Below are positions 48,289 to 58,294 of a stretch of DNA of 64,000 nt, piece by piece. Source of the DNA: Bradysia coprophila (Eukaryota > Arthropoda > Insecta > Diptera > Sciaridae); NCBI RefSeq assembly GCF_014529535.1, contig NW_023503555.1:4154001-4218000 (forward strand). Reading direction: 5' to 3'. The notes below the pieces were generated by a model that was not told the DNA's origin, did not search any database, and saw only the letters and a list, made by a program, of their open reading frames with translations. Position 1 is the stretch's first letter. Every line of letters begins with the position of its first letter. The position numbers were made by a program, and so were the translations under genes.

Positions 48289-48533
48289 GTCTATTGTCAA
48301 GGTTGTATACTTTGGGGAGGTCACGCAGACCGCCATTTTATTAGATACGCGGGAACACACCACTTTTGATAATTTTACATGTAAAAAATTTCACCACATC
48401 ATCAAGACGACGAGAATCATCAGAGTAGGTGAATTTTTGTATGAAGTCGGCCATTTTATCATCAACTGTGGTGTGTAACCCGCGTATCTGTCTCTGCGTG
48501 ACCTCCCCAAAGTATACAGCCTTGGTCTATTGT
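48289..48533. mobile_element. MITE, family A copy 3, with 9-base target duplication
   Basis: The element 48298-48524 begins CAAGGTTGTATACTTTGGGG and ends with the near complement. GTCTATTGT flanks both sides (48289-48297 and 48525-48533). It is the best-preserved family A copy in the window and sits inside a pseudogene. Confidence 0.8.
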
Positions 48534-48546
48534 ATGATAGGCCACG

Positions 48547-48743
48547 GCCTATTTTTAAGAAACATGTTTCTAAAAGTTTCTTAAGTTTCTCAAATGTTTT
48601 TCAAAGTTTCTAAAGTTTCTCAAAAGTTTCTGAAAAGTTTCTCGAATTTTTTCTTGAGAAATTTTAGAAACATTTTTAGAAACTTTGAAAAACATTTGAG
48701 AAACTTAAGAAACTTTTAGAAACATGTTTCTAAAAAATAGGCC
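48547..48743. repeat. Fold-back hairpin of GAAACTT units
   Basis: GGCCTATTTTTAAGAAACAT at the left is mirrored by the complement ending AATAGGCC at the right. The inside is a chain of AAGTTTCT / AGAAACTT units that pair across a short loop. Non-coding palindrome next to the MITE at 48298-48524. Confidence 0.6.
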
Positions 48744-50069
48744 CTGTGATAGGCTCTGGTTAAATTACCTTGACAATGAAAACGAAAATGAAGCTTTGGA
48801 AGTGATGTTTCCATAGATCATTTTCATTATACGGTACTTGTCAACGTAACCCCACTTAATTTTTCGTCAAGTTGTCCTTAACCTCAATCAACTGACGTTA
48901 ACTGCGTTCAATTTACTGATTTTTATATGAAAATCGTTCGTTCAATTCATTCGATATTTTTCGACATGTCTGACAGTTGGGATCGTGTCTGACGTTTACA
49001 AGGTCATGAAAATGATCTATAGATAGCTTTTCTTACTTATCGTCAAATTTCCCTAATCATTGCCACAATATGATTTAAGTGTAGCAGAATACACCGGAAA
49101 GAGGACCACTATCATGACAATTTGTGGTGATGCCTTGTTTCAATTGATCCCAACATTGCAGATAACCTTCCGGATTTTCACAAATCGTTCGGACATATCT
49201 CAATATATCCATAAATAAGCCTCTAAATTTTTCTGTACATTGAGCAAATTCCTGTCACCAATCACCAATCAATTAAATTAAATTGAATATCTTAAGAATT
49301 TACTGTAGTAAAATTTCGGACTATTTCGTAGTCGGTTACGTTCGAACAAGAGAACGAAACACTTAAATAATATTCCATGTAGTCTCCATGGGATGGAAAA
49401 TCCGGTTCTTGAAAGCCAAATACGTAATACATTGAAGCAAGTAAAAGAACTACGGAAATATTTTGAAATTGCATTTTCTTCTGTGAATAACCGGTAAACT
49501 TTGTTGAAAATTTCGGTAATACCGTAAACCGGTTATCTGAAAGTCAACGGTAAATACATTTCCTAATCTTAGCATTTTATGAAGAAATTAATTATTTTAA
49601 AATTGGGTCTGTTCGGAGAAAAAGTCTGCACCGATTAAATATGCTGCATTTAATTGGGTTAAAAGCTTATAAAAATCGGAAAGAATAGTAAAATTGAGCA
49701 AAATCGGATTCACCACGATAAACATTGATTTCCCGCACCCTCCAGGATAACAAAATTAAAATTTGAATTAGTTTGCGTTGCTATGTGGACCTGAGATGAG
49801 TTAAAATTTAATCCGAAAACAATATCATTTTTATGCATGAAGATTGCAAGAAACATAAAAACAAATTGAAATTTGGCAATAAAATTCCTGTTGTACGTGA
49901 CATGTACTTTTATATGAAATCCACGAAATGCTCTCGAGAAAGCTACGTTACATGACATAATATCAGTCCACATCTCTCCACACTGAACAGAAAATCAGAT
50001 GCTGGTATTACTTTTTGACCATTTCTAAATCATTTATTGTGAGTATAAACTATTAGCAATTAAATGTTT

Positions 50070-50837
50070 TCAAGAATCACAGTTCAGATAAGCCCTTCCA
50101 CCACTGTACAATTGCTTTTGCAATCTACCGAATTCAAAGTTTATGCAAGTAATTTTTCCAACACATTTGTCCAGTGCATCTTGTCGTTCGCAAACGTTTT
50201 CAGAGTTCATTGCTTCCAATGATGACTTACAATTGTCCAACCAATGTATGCCAGTCTCTTCAGGACACTCATCTCTATCTTTTTCTGTCATTGCTTGCAT
50301 GGCTCTGTTTAAATTATCTTGAAAAGGAAAACATTTTTAACATGAAATTTTTGAAGAGATGTGTAGATGGAGAGTTTTTCTTACTTATCGTGAAGTTTCC
50401 CTGATCATTGCCACAATAAGATTTAACTGTAGCGGGATACACTGTAGGAAGATGACCACTTTCATGACAATTTGTGGTGATGTCTTGCTTCAATTGATCC
50501 CAACATTGCAGATAGCTTTCCCGATTTTCACAGATCAATCGGAGATTTCCGAATATTTCCATAGCTGGAGCGGTAATTTTCGTTGTACATTGAGCAAATT
50601 TTTTCTGTTAGTAAATGGACACCAATCAGTTAAATGGGAGATTTTAAGAAGTATTTTGCAATTTACGGTCAAAGTATTCGTAACATTACGGGCGTCGGTT
50701 ACATTCGAACAAGACAACGAAACACTTAAATAATATTCCATGAAGTCTCCAAAGGACGGTAAATCCGGTTGGTGCAAGCCATTTGCAAAATGCATTGAAG
50801 CAAGCAAAAGGACTAAGGCAATGTTTTGAAATTGCAT
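50070..50837 (-). CDS. DUF1397 protein, 27 kDa hemolymph glycoprotein-like (intact copy)
   Basis: Exons 50837-50667, 50604-50385 and 50317-50070 join in phase to give 212 residues. Residues 1-19 are a signal peptide (MQFQNIALVLLLASMHFAN). The cysteine layout (LICENRESYLQCWDQL..C; SYCGND; ECPEE..WLDNCKSSL; VCERQDALDKCV) matches the insect DUF1397 family typified by lepidopteran 27 kDa hemolymph glycoprotein. NVT, NIT-like and NFT sites suggest glycosylation. It is probably secreted into hemolymph; family function is poorly known. The pseudogene at 48.1-49.5 kb and remnant at 47.6 kb are tandem relatives in the same orientation. Confidence 0.82.
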
Positions 50838-51028
50838 TTTATTGATCTGAAACTGTCTTATTGTGAGCTGTCTTAAACTCATAAACTATACCAAATGATC
50901 AGCGAAAAGAAACTGAATCAAATTCTTTAAAATAATTTCCTATTTACCCTCAAAATGCAGAGGTCAGAACTTATGTAACTTCTTAATTATTCTGATTTAA
51001 AAATGTTTAAGAATCTTTCGTTGATAAC

Positions 51029-51661
51029 AGTATTCGAAGTGACTATCTGCACCCGGGTGCATATATAGTCTTTATTACACTATTTGCACCCGGGCCAAAA
51101 ATGAAATCTTGTTGCACAAGTTGAAAAACCTCACACAGCAGAAAATCTGTTATTTAAAGTGATTATTTGCATCTGTTCGCGAAACGTGGTACTGTTTAAG
51201 ATTTAAAAAATCTTCTATGTGTACCCACTTGAGCAAATTGTGTAACACGCACTCGTTTCTACTTTTTTAGTATTTATTTAGCAAATAAATAAATCTCTGA
51301 AAATTTGTCCCATTTGTTCCTGAATATGTTATGGTATGCAAATCGTGTGAATCTCACTCCAGTATTTTCCATTGACGAACATTACCCAAGTAATGTGAAA
51401 TGCGTTGATAATAAGGCCGCGCACTCTAAGAACATACAGTAATCCAAAATTCTCATACGAATTCAGTTTTCGATGTTGGTATAATGTCACGCTGCATTAC
51501 GGACGTTCCATACAAAATTAGGGACCAAATGACTTAACAGAAGCTGTCTTTTGCCTGTTCTTGGAATGCCTTTCAGTCAAGAGAACAAAAACTATTTGCA
51601 CCCGGGTGCAAATATTGTCATAAGACTATTTCCAAATAGCATCTACCAAACCAAAAGTATT
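51029..51661. mobile_element. Insertion with CACCCGGGTG palindromes, seen against a paralogous empty site
   Basis: The flank of the intact DUF1397 gene is interrupted here compared with the duplicate flank near 47775-47800, which runs straight from AGTATT to CACAGATTAAAAAA. AGTATT occurs at both ends (51029-51034, 51656-51661), so 51035-51655 is a likely insertion. Near both ends are GACTATYTGCACCCGGGTGC-type palindromes. No protein is encoded. Confidence 0.55.
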
Positions 51662-52138
51662 TTGTTTTGCAACAGATTAAAAAAAAGGTCAACATTTAGA
51701 GTCGAAACGAACACATCACAGCACGGAATATCTGTTTTTTTTTTTTAGTGTAGAGAGAAGGTGTTGATAACATTACTGATTGGCTTTGGTTAATAATTCG
51801 GAAACTCATAATGACAAAAACAAAAATTATAGTGCTGGAATCTACCGAGAAGGCCAGGGTTCGATGCAGACAAGTCGGAATTTTTCTCCGTAGAATTAGT
51901 ACTGTGTACGACGTCCCTAAGTCTACCCAAGCTACTTTTGGAGAGTTTTAAGTTTCTAGAGATGTTTTTCGTCTTAAGACAATCGTATGGGTCCTATATT
52001 TCAATGAAAATCTGATTGAAAAGATGACGCAATACTTACAAAAGATCTGATATCGCCCTAAAACCACTTACAGTAGAAGTGTGACGCAAGTCCTTTTATC
52101 CGCTTAGAAAAGAATTTTTAATTTCGCCAGCCCTTCTA
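51662..52138. other. Intergenic stretch with a tRNA-like fragment
   Basis: The first 70 bases belong to the duplicated DUF1397 upstream flank. Near 51850-51885 GGCCAGGGTTCGATGCA resembles a tRNA B-box, possibly a SINE piece. No gene is seen. Confidence 0.35.
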
Positions 52139-54065
52139 TTACAATCTGATGCGGACTACAATTGTAAGTATCTGGACTAATGAAGCCTTACAAAACAACA
52201 TTTTGAAATTAACGAATTTCGCTGACGATGATGACTGAACATTCCACGATTTGCCGTCCACCGTTATATCATTGGCAGAAATGTAATCGACTTCTTCAAG
52301 TACGTAATGAGGACTATTTCTCAATCCCGTAAAAGAAATGTTCCGAAGAGTGATCCCAATGTAGGAAGTTCTAGGATGATCGGGAAAGCCTCGGATGAAA
52401 AGAGAATATGGTGCGCCATTTAGTACATTTACATTTTCTATAATGTAGTCCCGTAACACCGGCCGATAACCGCCATTGGATCCTTCGTCATAGTAAAAAT
52501 CCACTTCGATAACCTAGAAGAAAATTCTCTTGCCAAAACAATGTTCGAGCAATCGGAACAGTATTTTCACAACTCTGGTTCGGCGAACCTCAGTCAGAAA
52601 AAAATTCGGCTCCTTACCTGCTTAGCTACTTGGCCGACTCTCACATTTCTGACATAAAAATCTTCCAGTGTTCCACCTCTCATTGCATTATTTTTGACTC
52701 GTATGGCTGTATCCAATCGGGGACTGTCTAGATAGCAGTCTTCAACGAAAACATTTTTTACGCCCCCGGATATCTCACTAAACGAAATTTCAATTCTTAA
52801 TTCCTCAAGATGATATTTCATTCATCTCATCATCCATCACCTGCCAAGAGTAATTCCACCATGACCATCCAACATCGTACAGTTCTGAATTACAAAATTC
52901 TGTGACGGAACGTTAATCCTTCTACCATCGGCATTGCGACCCGATTTGATGGCTATATCGTCATCACCCGAATTGAACAGAACACCAGTGATCCAAACAT
53001 CTGTGCATGATTCGGGATCGATGCCATCGTTGTTCGGTCCTAAGCTAAATAGTGGAATGACAGAATACATGGGTTGGCTGTGCCAGAAGAATGGTAATAT
53101 GAATGAACCTGGTAAGATTAATATTCCTGATAATAACATTCTCGCAAAGCACGGGATGTATTATCCACATTGGAGAGTTGACGACTGTGACTCCCTCAAT
53201 TAAAACATTTTTCGATCGATACGGCTGAATGAATTGTGCCCTAGACGGATGTGGCCAATAAACTTTTTTTAAACAAACATCTCTGGAATTCATTCACAAA
53301 CCTTAGATAATGTCCGAGGCCAAATATTCTTTCTGATACTGTGACATTGTTCTCAGCCATTTTGAACAGAGTATCACGATCAGCGTTTTGGTTTGCGGTT
53401 GAATTGGCACAATAATTTCTCCAATTCCACCAAGTATTACAATCGGCATTTCCATCTAGCAGTCCACTGCCTAGTGCTTACAATTATTACTGGCTTTCAA
53501 GAAACACAGATTTGATTTGGAGTTCTACTTGCCCGTTATAGCAATATTTTCGACTTCGAACGCATAAATCAGTGGAGAGTAGTTCATGAGTTCGATTCCC
53601 TCCCATCTCGTAAAAACTGTCGGATATCTCGAAATTTCTTTTGTAAATCGTACAACAGCTTCCGCAGATATATGTAGCGAAATGTTCGACTTCAGAGTTA
53701 TAGCCGACGTAATAAAAGTGCCAGACGGTACATAAACAGTGCCTCCGCCAAGGATGTTACAATCATTTATTGCGTCTTCAAATGCTTTGGCATTCATATC
53801 GACAACGTTGGACGGAGCTTCAACATCATTTGACCCACTTCTGATGGCTCCATAGCTCGTAACGTCGCAGGTACGTGCCGGAAAAATTGGCGCCTTTATA
53901 CGGTTCAATATTATGGGAACGCGATCCCATGGATCTATTTGACTTGACGAATCTGGAATCGATGAATGAATTTATTTTTCTTCAATTGACCTCAATGACA
54001 AACGTACACGAAACCATTGATATAATGAGGAGTAACAACATCGAAAGCCACTGGAGCAAAGCCAT
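52139..54065 (-). CDS. GH28 polygalacturonase (pectinase), secreted
   Basis: Seven exons (54065-54008, 53952-53529, 53466-53302, 53240-53109, 53044-52841, 52777-52618, 52513-52139) join in phase to give 505 residues. A signal peptide (MALLQWLSMLLLLIISMVS) precedes a right-handed beta-helix. Catalytic motifs are all present: PNNDGIDP with D266, GDDDIAIKSG with D287/D288, GHGG with H321, and RVK at 354-356 in place of the usual RIK. The core NVLIEGVTVVNSPMWIIHPV matches the family, in my memory closest to bacterial or exo-acting members. It would hydrolyse pectin galacturonan outside the cell, probably in gut or saliva. GH28 is not an ancestral animal enzyme, so horizontal transfer followed by intron gain is inferred. 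No lesion is visible; all splice sites are GT-AG. Confidence 0.93.
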
Positions 54066-54350
54066 CTTCCACTATTCTCGATTGAACTGTTCTTGCGACG
54101 ACCAACGATTGTTTGTTTATGAGAGTAACACTTACTATTTATCGAAATAACTAAAGTGAAGTGCCTAACACAGGTAAGCTGCGCATGATAATTTTATGGG
54201 GACTGCGTATCTGCTTCTTGAGTTTAAGTTATCAATTTATTGTTATTATGTAAAGTCGAAGAAAATATTTTCCTAACCTGTTACGGACGGCTATTCGTCT
54301 GTTGTCTACAACGACGACGACAGTAAATGATGAGCGCATAATGCAGTCCT

Positions 54351-54358
54351 ATATATAG
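54351..54358 (-). promoter_or_regulatory. Candidate TATA box of the polygalacturonase
   Basis: TATATATA on the minus strand, about 290 bases upstream of the ATG. A donor-like CAG/GTTAGG (about 54270) and an acceptor-like CTGCGCAG before 54180 would allow a leader intron. This is plausible but unproven. Confidence 0.4.
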
Positions 54359-54723
54359 CAAAACTTATGTTTGAAAAAATGAAGTAGAAGATTTTTCATA
54401 AATCTCTTGAAAATATTTGATGATTGGAAGTCACAGATTCGATGATTGTACTAGTGATACGGCAAGGTGACAGGTAAGACACTCATTCGGTCTCAAATAG
54501 TCAAAGCAAGACATGCGTAACGAGATTGATCGTTAAATGAAACATAGTAGACTGAGTCAACCCGTTTCGTGTCACGGCTATCTATAATACTTAAATCCGT
54601 GATTGAATTAAATTTTTACATAGTTTACATTTACATTAGTGAACAATCTTTAAAAACATTTTTATAAAATCAAAATCATTTCCAAATTGTCAGTTCAGAA
54701 CTCGATTCGATTCACCAAAAACT

Positions 54724-57700
54724 TTATTTTATCAAACTCCTGAGCACCGCGAACATACTGTACGAACGATTAATCACCTGGAAAAAACATCCAATGTAAT
54801 CATACCATTGCAATTAACATACCATACCACTGTTATACTGTTAAAAAGCTGATCAACGATAATGTGAAAATTTTTCCACTTTTCATAATCCTTGGTCTCT
54901 GCAGCTGTTCGACAAATATGATCATTGTGTTCTTGAATGACTGCGATAGATCTGGCCAATTCGATGAATATATTGCCTTTGATACACTTTCATTGGTTGA
55001 GGTGAGAATTGTGCCGAAATAGCATGGTAAAAATATCTCATTAAGCATTGTGCAAGAAAACGAGAAGTAATAGGCCAGTAATAGATTGTCATCAGATCCG
55101 TTTTCCATCTTCAAATGAATGAAAGTAAGACTTTTTAATAAAACTAAGAAATATTATTCGGGAAAGGTAATAGTTCCATATGTTTCATGGTGTAAACGTG
55201 ACACGAACATGCTACGAGCACTTGCGACTGCATTACTGTTTCTCGATAAACTATGGTGCATGGTGAGGTATTTTATCGCAGTAGCAAAATGTTACGACAT
55301 CTGTGAATATGAAGAGTTAAATGCATATTCATTTAGCTCCTTTTCGAATACGAATTGTTTTTAATTATATAAAAAAAACGTCTATTGACATCGTCAGCTT
55401 TGAATAAGATAAATCAATAAAATTCCATTTTGCATTTAACTATTCATATAATTCTGCTTGTAAATCTTTTACGCTGAATATTTTGTGCTCTAGTAATACA
55501 TATAAACCGTTTGCTAACATGCACACACCTTGTAGTACGAGTCCATGTCTTTGTAAAGACATAAAAATAGTGCAAATTATAGCAGAATGGTGTGCTTTGG
55601 ACCAGTGATTAATATTGAAACGTAGATTTTAAAAACAATTACTAGCCTTTAAAAAACCCACCCTTAACCCCTCCACCCCTTTTCAAAGTTTTCTGTGCAG
55701 AGGCAACTTAAATGAATTATTGTGAACTGATTTCTTCACCTACTGTATTGATATATAGCTCAAATGAAAGAGTAAAGTACAAGCTTTTTTTCAGGATCCT
55801 AAAATTTTCCAAAATTTTCCGATTTTCCACAGATTTTCCAATTTTTCTTCGGTGTAGTTTTTAATTTGAAAACGTAGCGGCCAGCTGCTATTTTCGTGTT
55901 AAATTTGAGCCATTTTAAATGAAATTTTTTTGGTCAAATTTTTATTTTTAATTTTTTTAAGCAGATATTTTGTTAAAACTGCTACAAATAAATAAAACAT
56001 ACGAATAAAGATGGTTTTTAAACCGTTTCAAAATTTGAACGAAAATGTCTTGCATGACTATTGTGGTAGGTTCTATTTGTAAATTTTCAGAAGAGTTTTA
56101 CGCCATTAATTTTAGCGAGTAGAAGTGACCCGTAACACCTAATGCGTCAAAAGTTAATCACATTTTCGTTTCAATATGAAGTGTTTGGTATCTTTGTAAA
56201 GCTGGGATCTGCAGCTTTATGATGATGTTAACTATTTTCTGTGAATGCAGAGTGCCACAGTTACAGGGTTGGTCAAAGTTCACAAAGGGTGACAAATTTG
56301 CATAATAAACACAATTACAAAATTTAAAAACCATCTTTTTTCGTATGTTTTAGTTATTTGTAGCAGTTTTAACAAATAATCTGCTTAAAAAAATAAAAAA
56401 GTTTTTTTTACCAAAAAAATTTCATTTAATGCTCAAATTTAACACGAAAATGGCAGCTGGCCGCTACGTTAGGAAAAATCTAAGAGTGGTCTCTTCTGGA
56501 AAGTGGTAGCAAATTAAATACTAAACAATACTCAAAAAGAAATTTTAATTTTCAGAACAAAATTTTGAAGATATTTAAATTTAACCTTCAAATTAAAAAC
56601 CGAAGAAAAATTGGAAAATCTGTGGAAAATGTGAAAATTTTGGAAAATTTTAGGATCCTGAAAAAAGCGTGGACTTTCCTCTTTGATTTGAGCTATATAT
56701 CACTACAGTAGGTGAAGAAATCAGTTCACAATAATTCATTTAAGTTGCCTCTGCACAGAAAACTTTGAAAAGGGGTGGAGGGGTGGGTTTTTTAAGGGCT
56801 AGTAATAGTTTTTAAAATCTACGTTTCAACATTAATCAGTGGTCCAAAGCACACCATTCTACTATAATTTGCACTATTTTTATGCTATGGACCCGCACTA
56901 TTGTGCGATATTTTAAGGACTTTATCAACCCTCAGAGTATAAATGGTAAGAAATATACACTTAACACTGTTACACTCTTTCACTTACAATTATTAATTGA
57001 AATCCAGTTAGACAGAAAATGGCACTGCTACAAAAAAGTTGAAATAAGAACGGAATGCTGAATACTCTTTCCACATCTGCCACATATCTGTAAACGTACG
57101 ATTTACAACTTAAAATTCTTGTTCACTACATTTACATACTTCATGACAAATTTATGAGTTTTAATATTTTCCAGCAGCAGAGCTAAATTTTCCGAATCGC
57201 GTTGCTGATCCGTCAATTTGTTATTTTTATTGTATCCAATCTTACATGATCTCATTGCTAATATTTCGAGTTTGGCTGCAGCACAAATCATACAGTAGAT
57301 TTGGTAATTTTCTAATCGAACCAATGTATGCGCTAAGAATATTACGCCGACAAATTGGTAGGTGTACTGCATGTAGTAGCAGGTCATATTGCTTCCTAAA
57401 AATGAAGAAAAAAAATATTTTTTTGTGACTGATGATCATCTGAAAAATTCAAAGGAAATCCAATCAGTGAAAAGGTCTTATTTAAATATCCTTCTAGCCT
57501 GCATTAAACAAGCGATAAAATTTGCTATACATTTGTAACGCTTGAGTAACACGCAATACTAAGCCAATGATAATTAGGGCTATTTGCAGGCCAGAATGCT
57601 GTAAATGTTAATACTGTCATTTCACTACGAAAATTTTCTTTTGCTATTTCCATTTCCGCAGAAACATATCCGCAATACTATTAAAAGTGAACGCGGTCAC

Positions 57701-58294
57701 TCCATTTGTACTGCGGAGACTGTGGGTGCGGCTCTGTAAACAAGTGCGGAACTAAATTTGGTGGAAGAACCGCAAAATATATTGAACATAATTACTCCAA
57801 TCACAAATAGACCATCCCGGATAAGGCAATCGAAGTTTATCATCAAACATCGGCGCAACACATGAAAATGTGATTGCAAATGAAGCACAAGTGAGATAAA
57901 ATTTCATTATCGTTGAGAATAAAGCCAATCTCTTTTTAAATATGTCGTATTCCTGTTGGTTGCGCAGTTTAAAGGACTTTATTGTGATCAAGAAATTTGA
58001 GGCCTCGTCAAAATGATACACGAAATTAGTCATCCGGATGCACATCGATATTTCTGCCAATCCCACAAAAATTTGTTCCGTCAATACTCTCATATTCGGT
58101 GCGTACAAGATATTGCCAATCTCAGTGGCTGTGTATGCATACGAAAACGTAAATTGGAACAGAATGCTATAGAAGATGTATGAGAAGCGATATTTCCAAT
58201 TTTTTGGCCAAATTCCAACAAATGTGAAGAATTTTATAAGTCCTTGAAGTGGTTCCGTCGGATCGAAAGTACTCCAACTTGATGGTGCGCTCAT
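54724..58294 (-). CDS. Insect odorant receptor (7tm_6)
   Basis: Exons 58294-57796, 57395-57107, 57087-56988, 55108-54839 and 54777-54724 join in phase to give 403 residues, normal for a dipteran OR. The N-terminal half has PLQGLIKFFTFVGIWP and several membrane segments; exon 2 has YMQYTYQFVGVIFLAHTL; exon 3 has PFLFQLFCSSAIFCLTGFQL; exon 4 has FLPCYFGTILTSTNESVSKA, IYSSNWPDL and GKIFTLSLISFL; the last exon has NRSYSMFAVLRS. These are the C-terminal hallmarks of the OR family, which forms ligand-gated channels with Orco in olfactory neurons. Ligand unknown. The third intron (1.88 kb) is mostly a fold-back element. Confidence 0.92.
55541..56891. mobile_element. 1.35 kb fold-back element in an odorant-receptor intron
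   Basis: The left arm (55541 to about 56040) begins GTCCATG...CATAAAAATAGTGCAAATTA. The right arm (about 56311-56891) is its inverted copy, ending TTTTTATGCTATGGAC. Shared inner sequence includes TCCACCCCTTTTCAAAGTTT and GGATCCTAAAATTTTCC. The loop is about 270 bases. Arms are similar but clearly diverged, so the element is older than the 13378-15228 one. No clear target duplication and no coding capacity. Confidence 0.75.
57665..57785. repeat. Dispersed 110-base repeat, copy 1, at an OR intron edge
   Basis: AAAGTGAACGCGGTCACTCC continues to GTACTGCGGAGACTGT and ends GGTGGAAGAACCGCAA. A close copy is at 58925-59022. This copy lies entirely within the first OR intron, starting only about 11 bases from the exon 1 donor. 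Confidence 0.6.

Larger units (their letters stand above)
48055..49474 (-). pseudogene. Pseudogene of the DUF1397 27 kDa hemolymph-type glycoprotein
   Basis: Exon 1 (49474 to about 49304) still reads MQFQNISVVLLLASMYYVFG...DYMEYYLSVSFSCSNV and keeps its donor. Exon 2 (about 49235-49080) begins like the intact copy (ICENPEGYLQCWDQLKQGIT) but loses frame after DSGPLSG and meets stops before the donor. Exon 3 (about 48250-48055) retains EFGRLQKLLYSGSR but has stops. A family A MITE (48298-48524) is inserted between exons 2 and 3. It is clearly a non-functional tandem duplicate of 50070-50837. Confidence 0.8.

Noticed and set aside
53283-53301. A 19-base intron in the polygalacturonase
   Set aside because: Too short to be spliced; a 61-base intron (53241-53301) with a good acceptor restores the conserved HYLRAQFIQPYR sequence.
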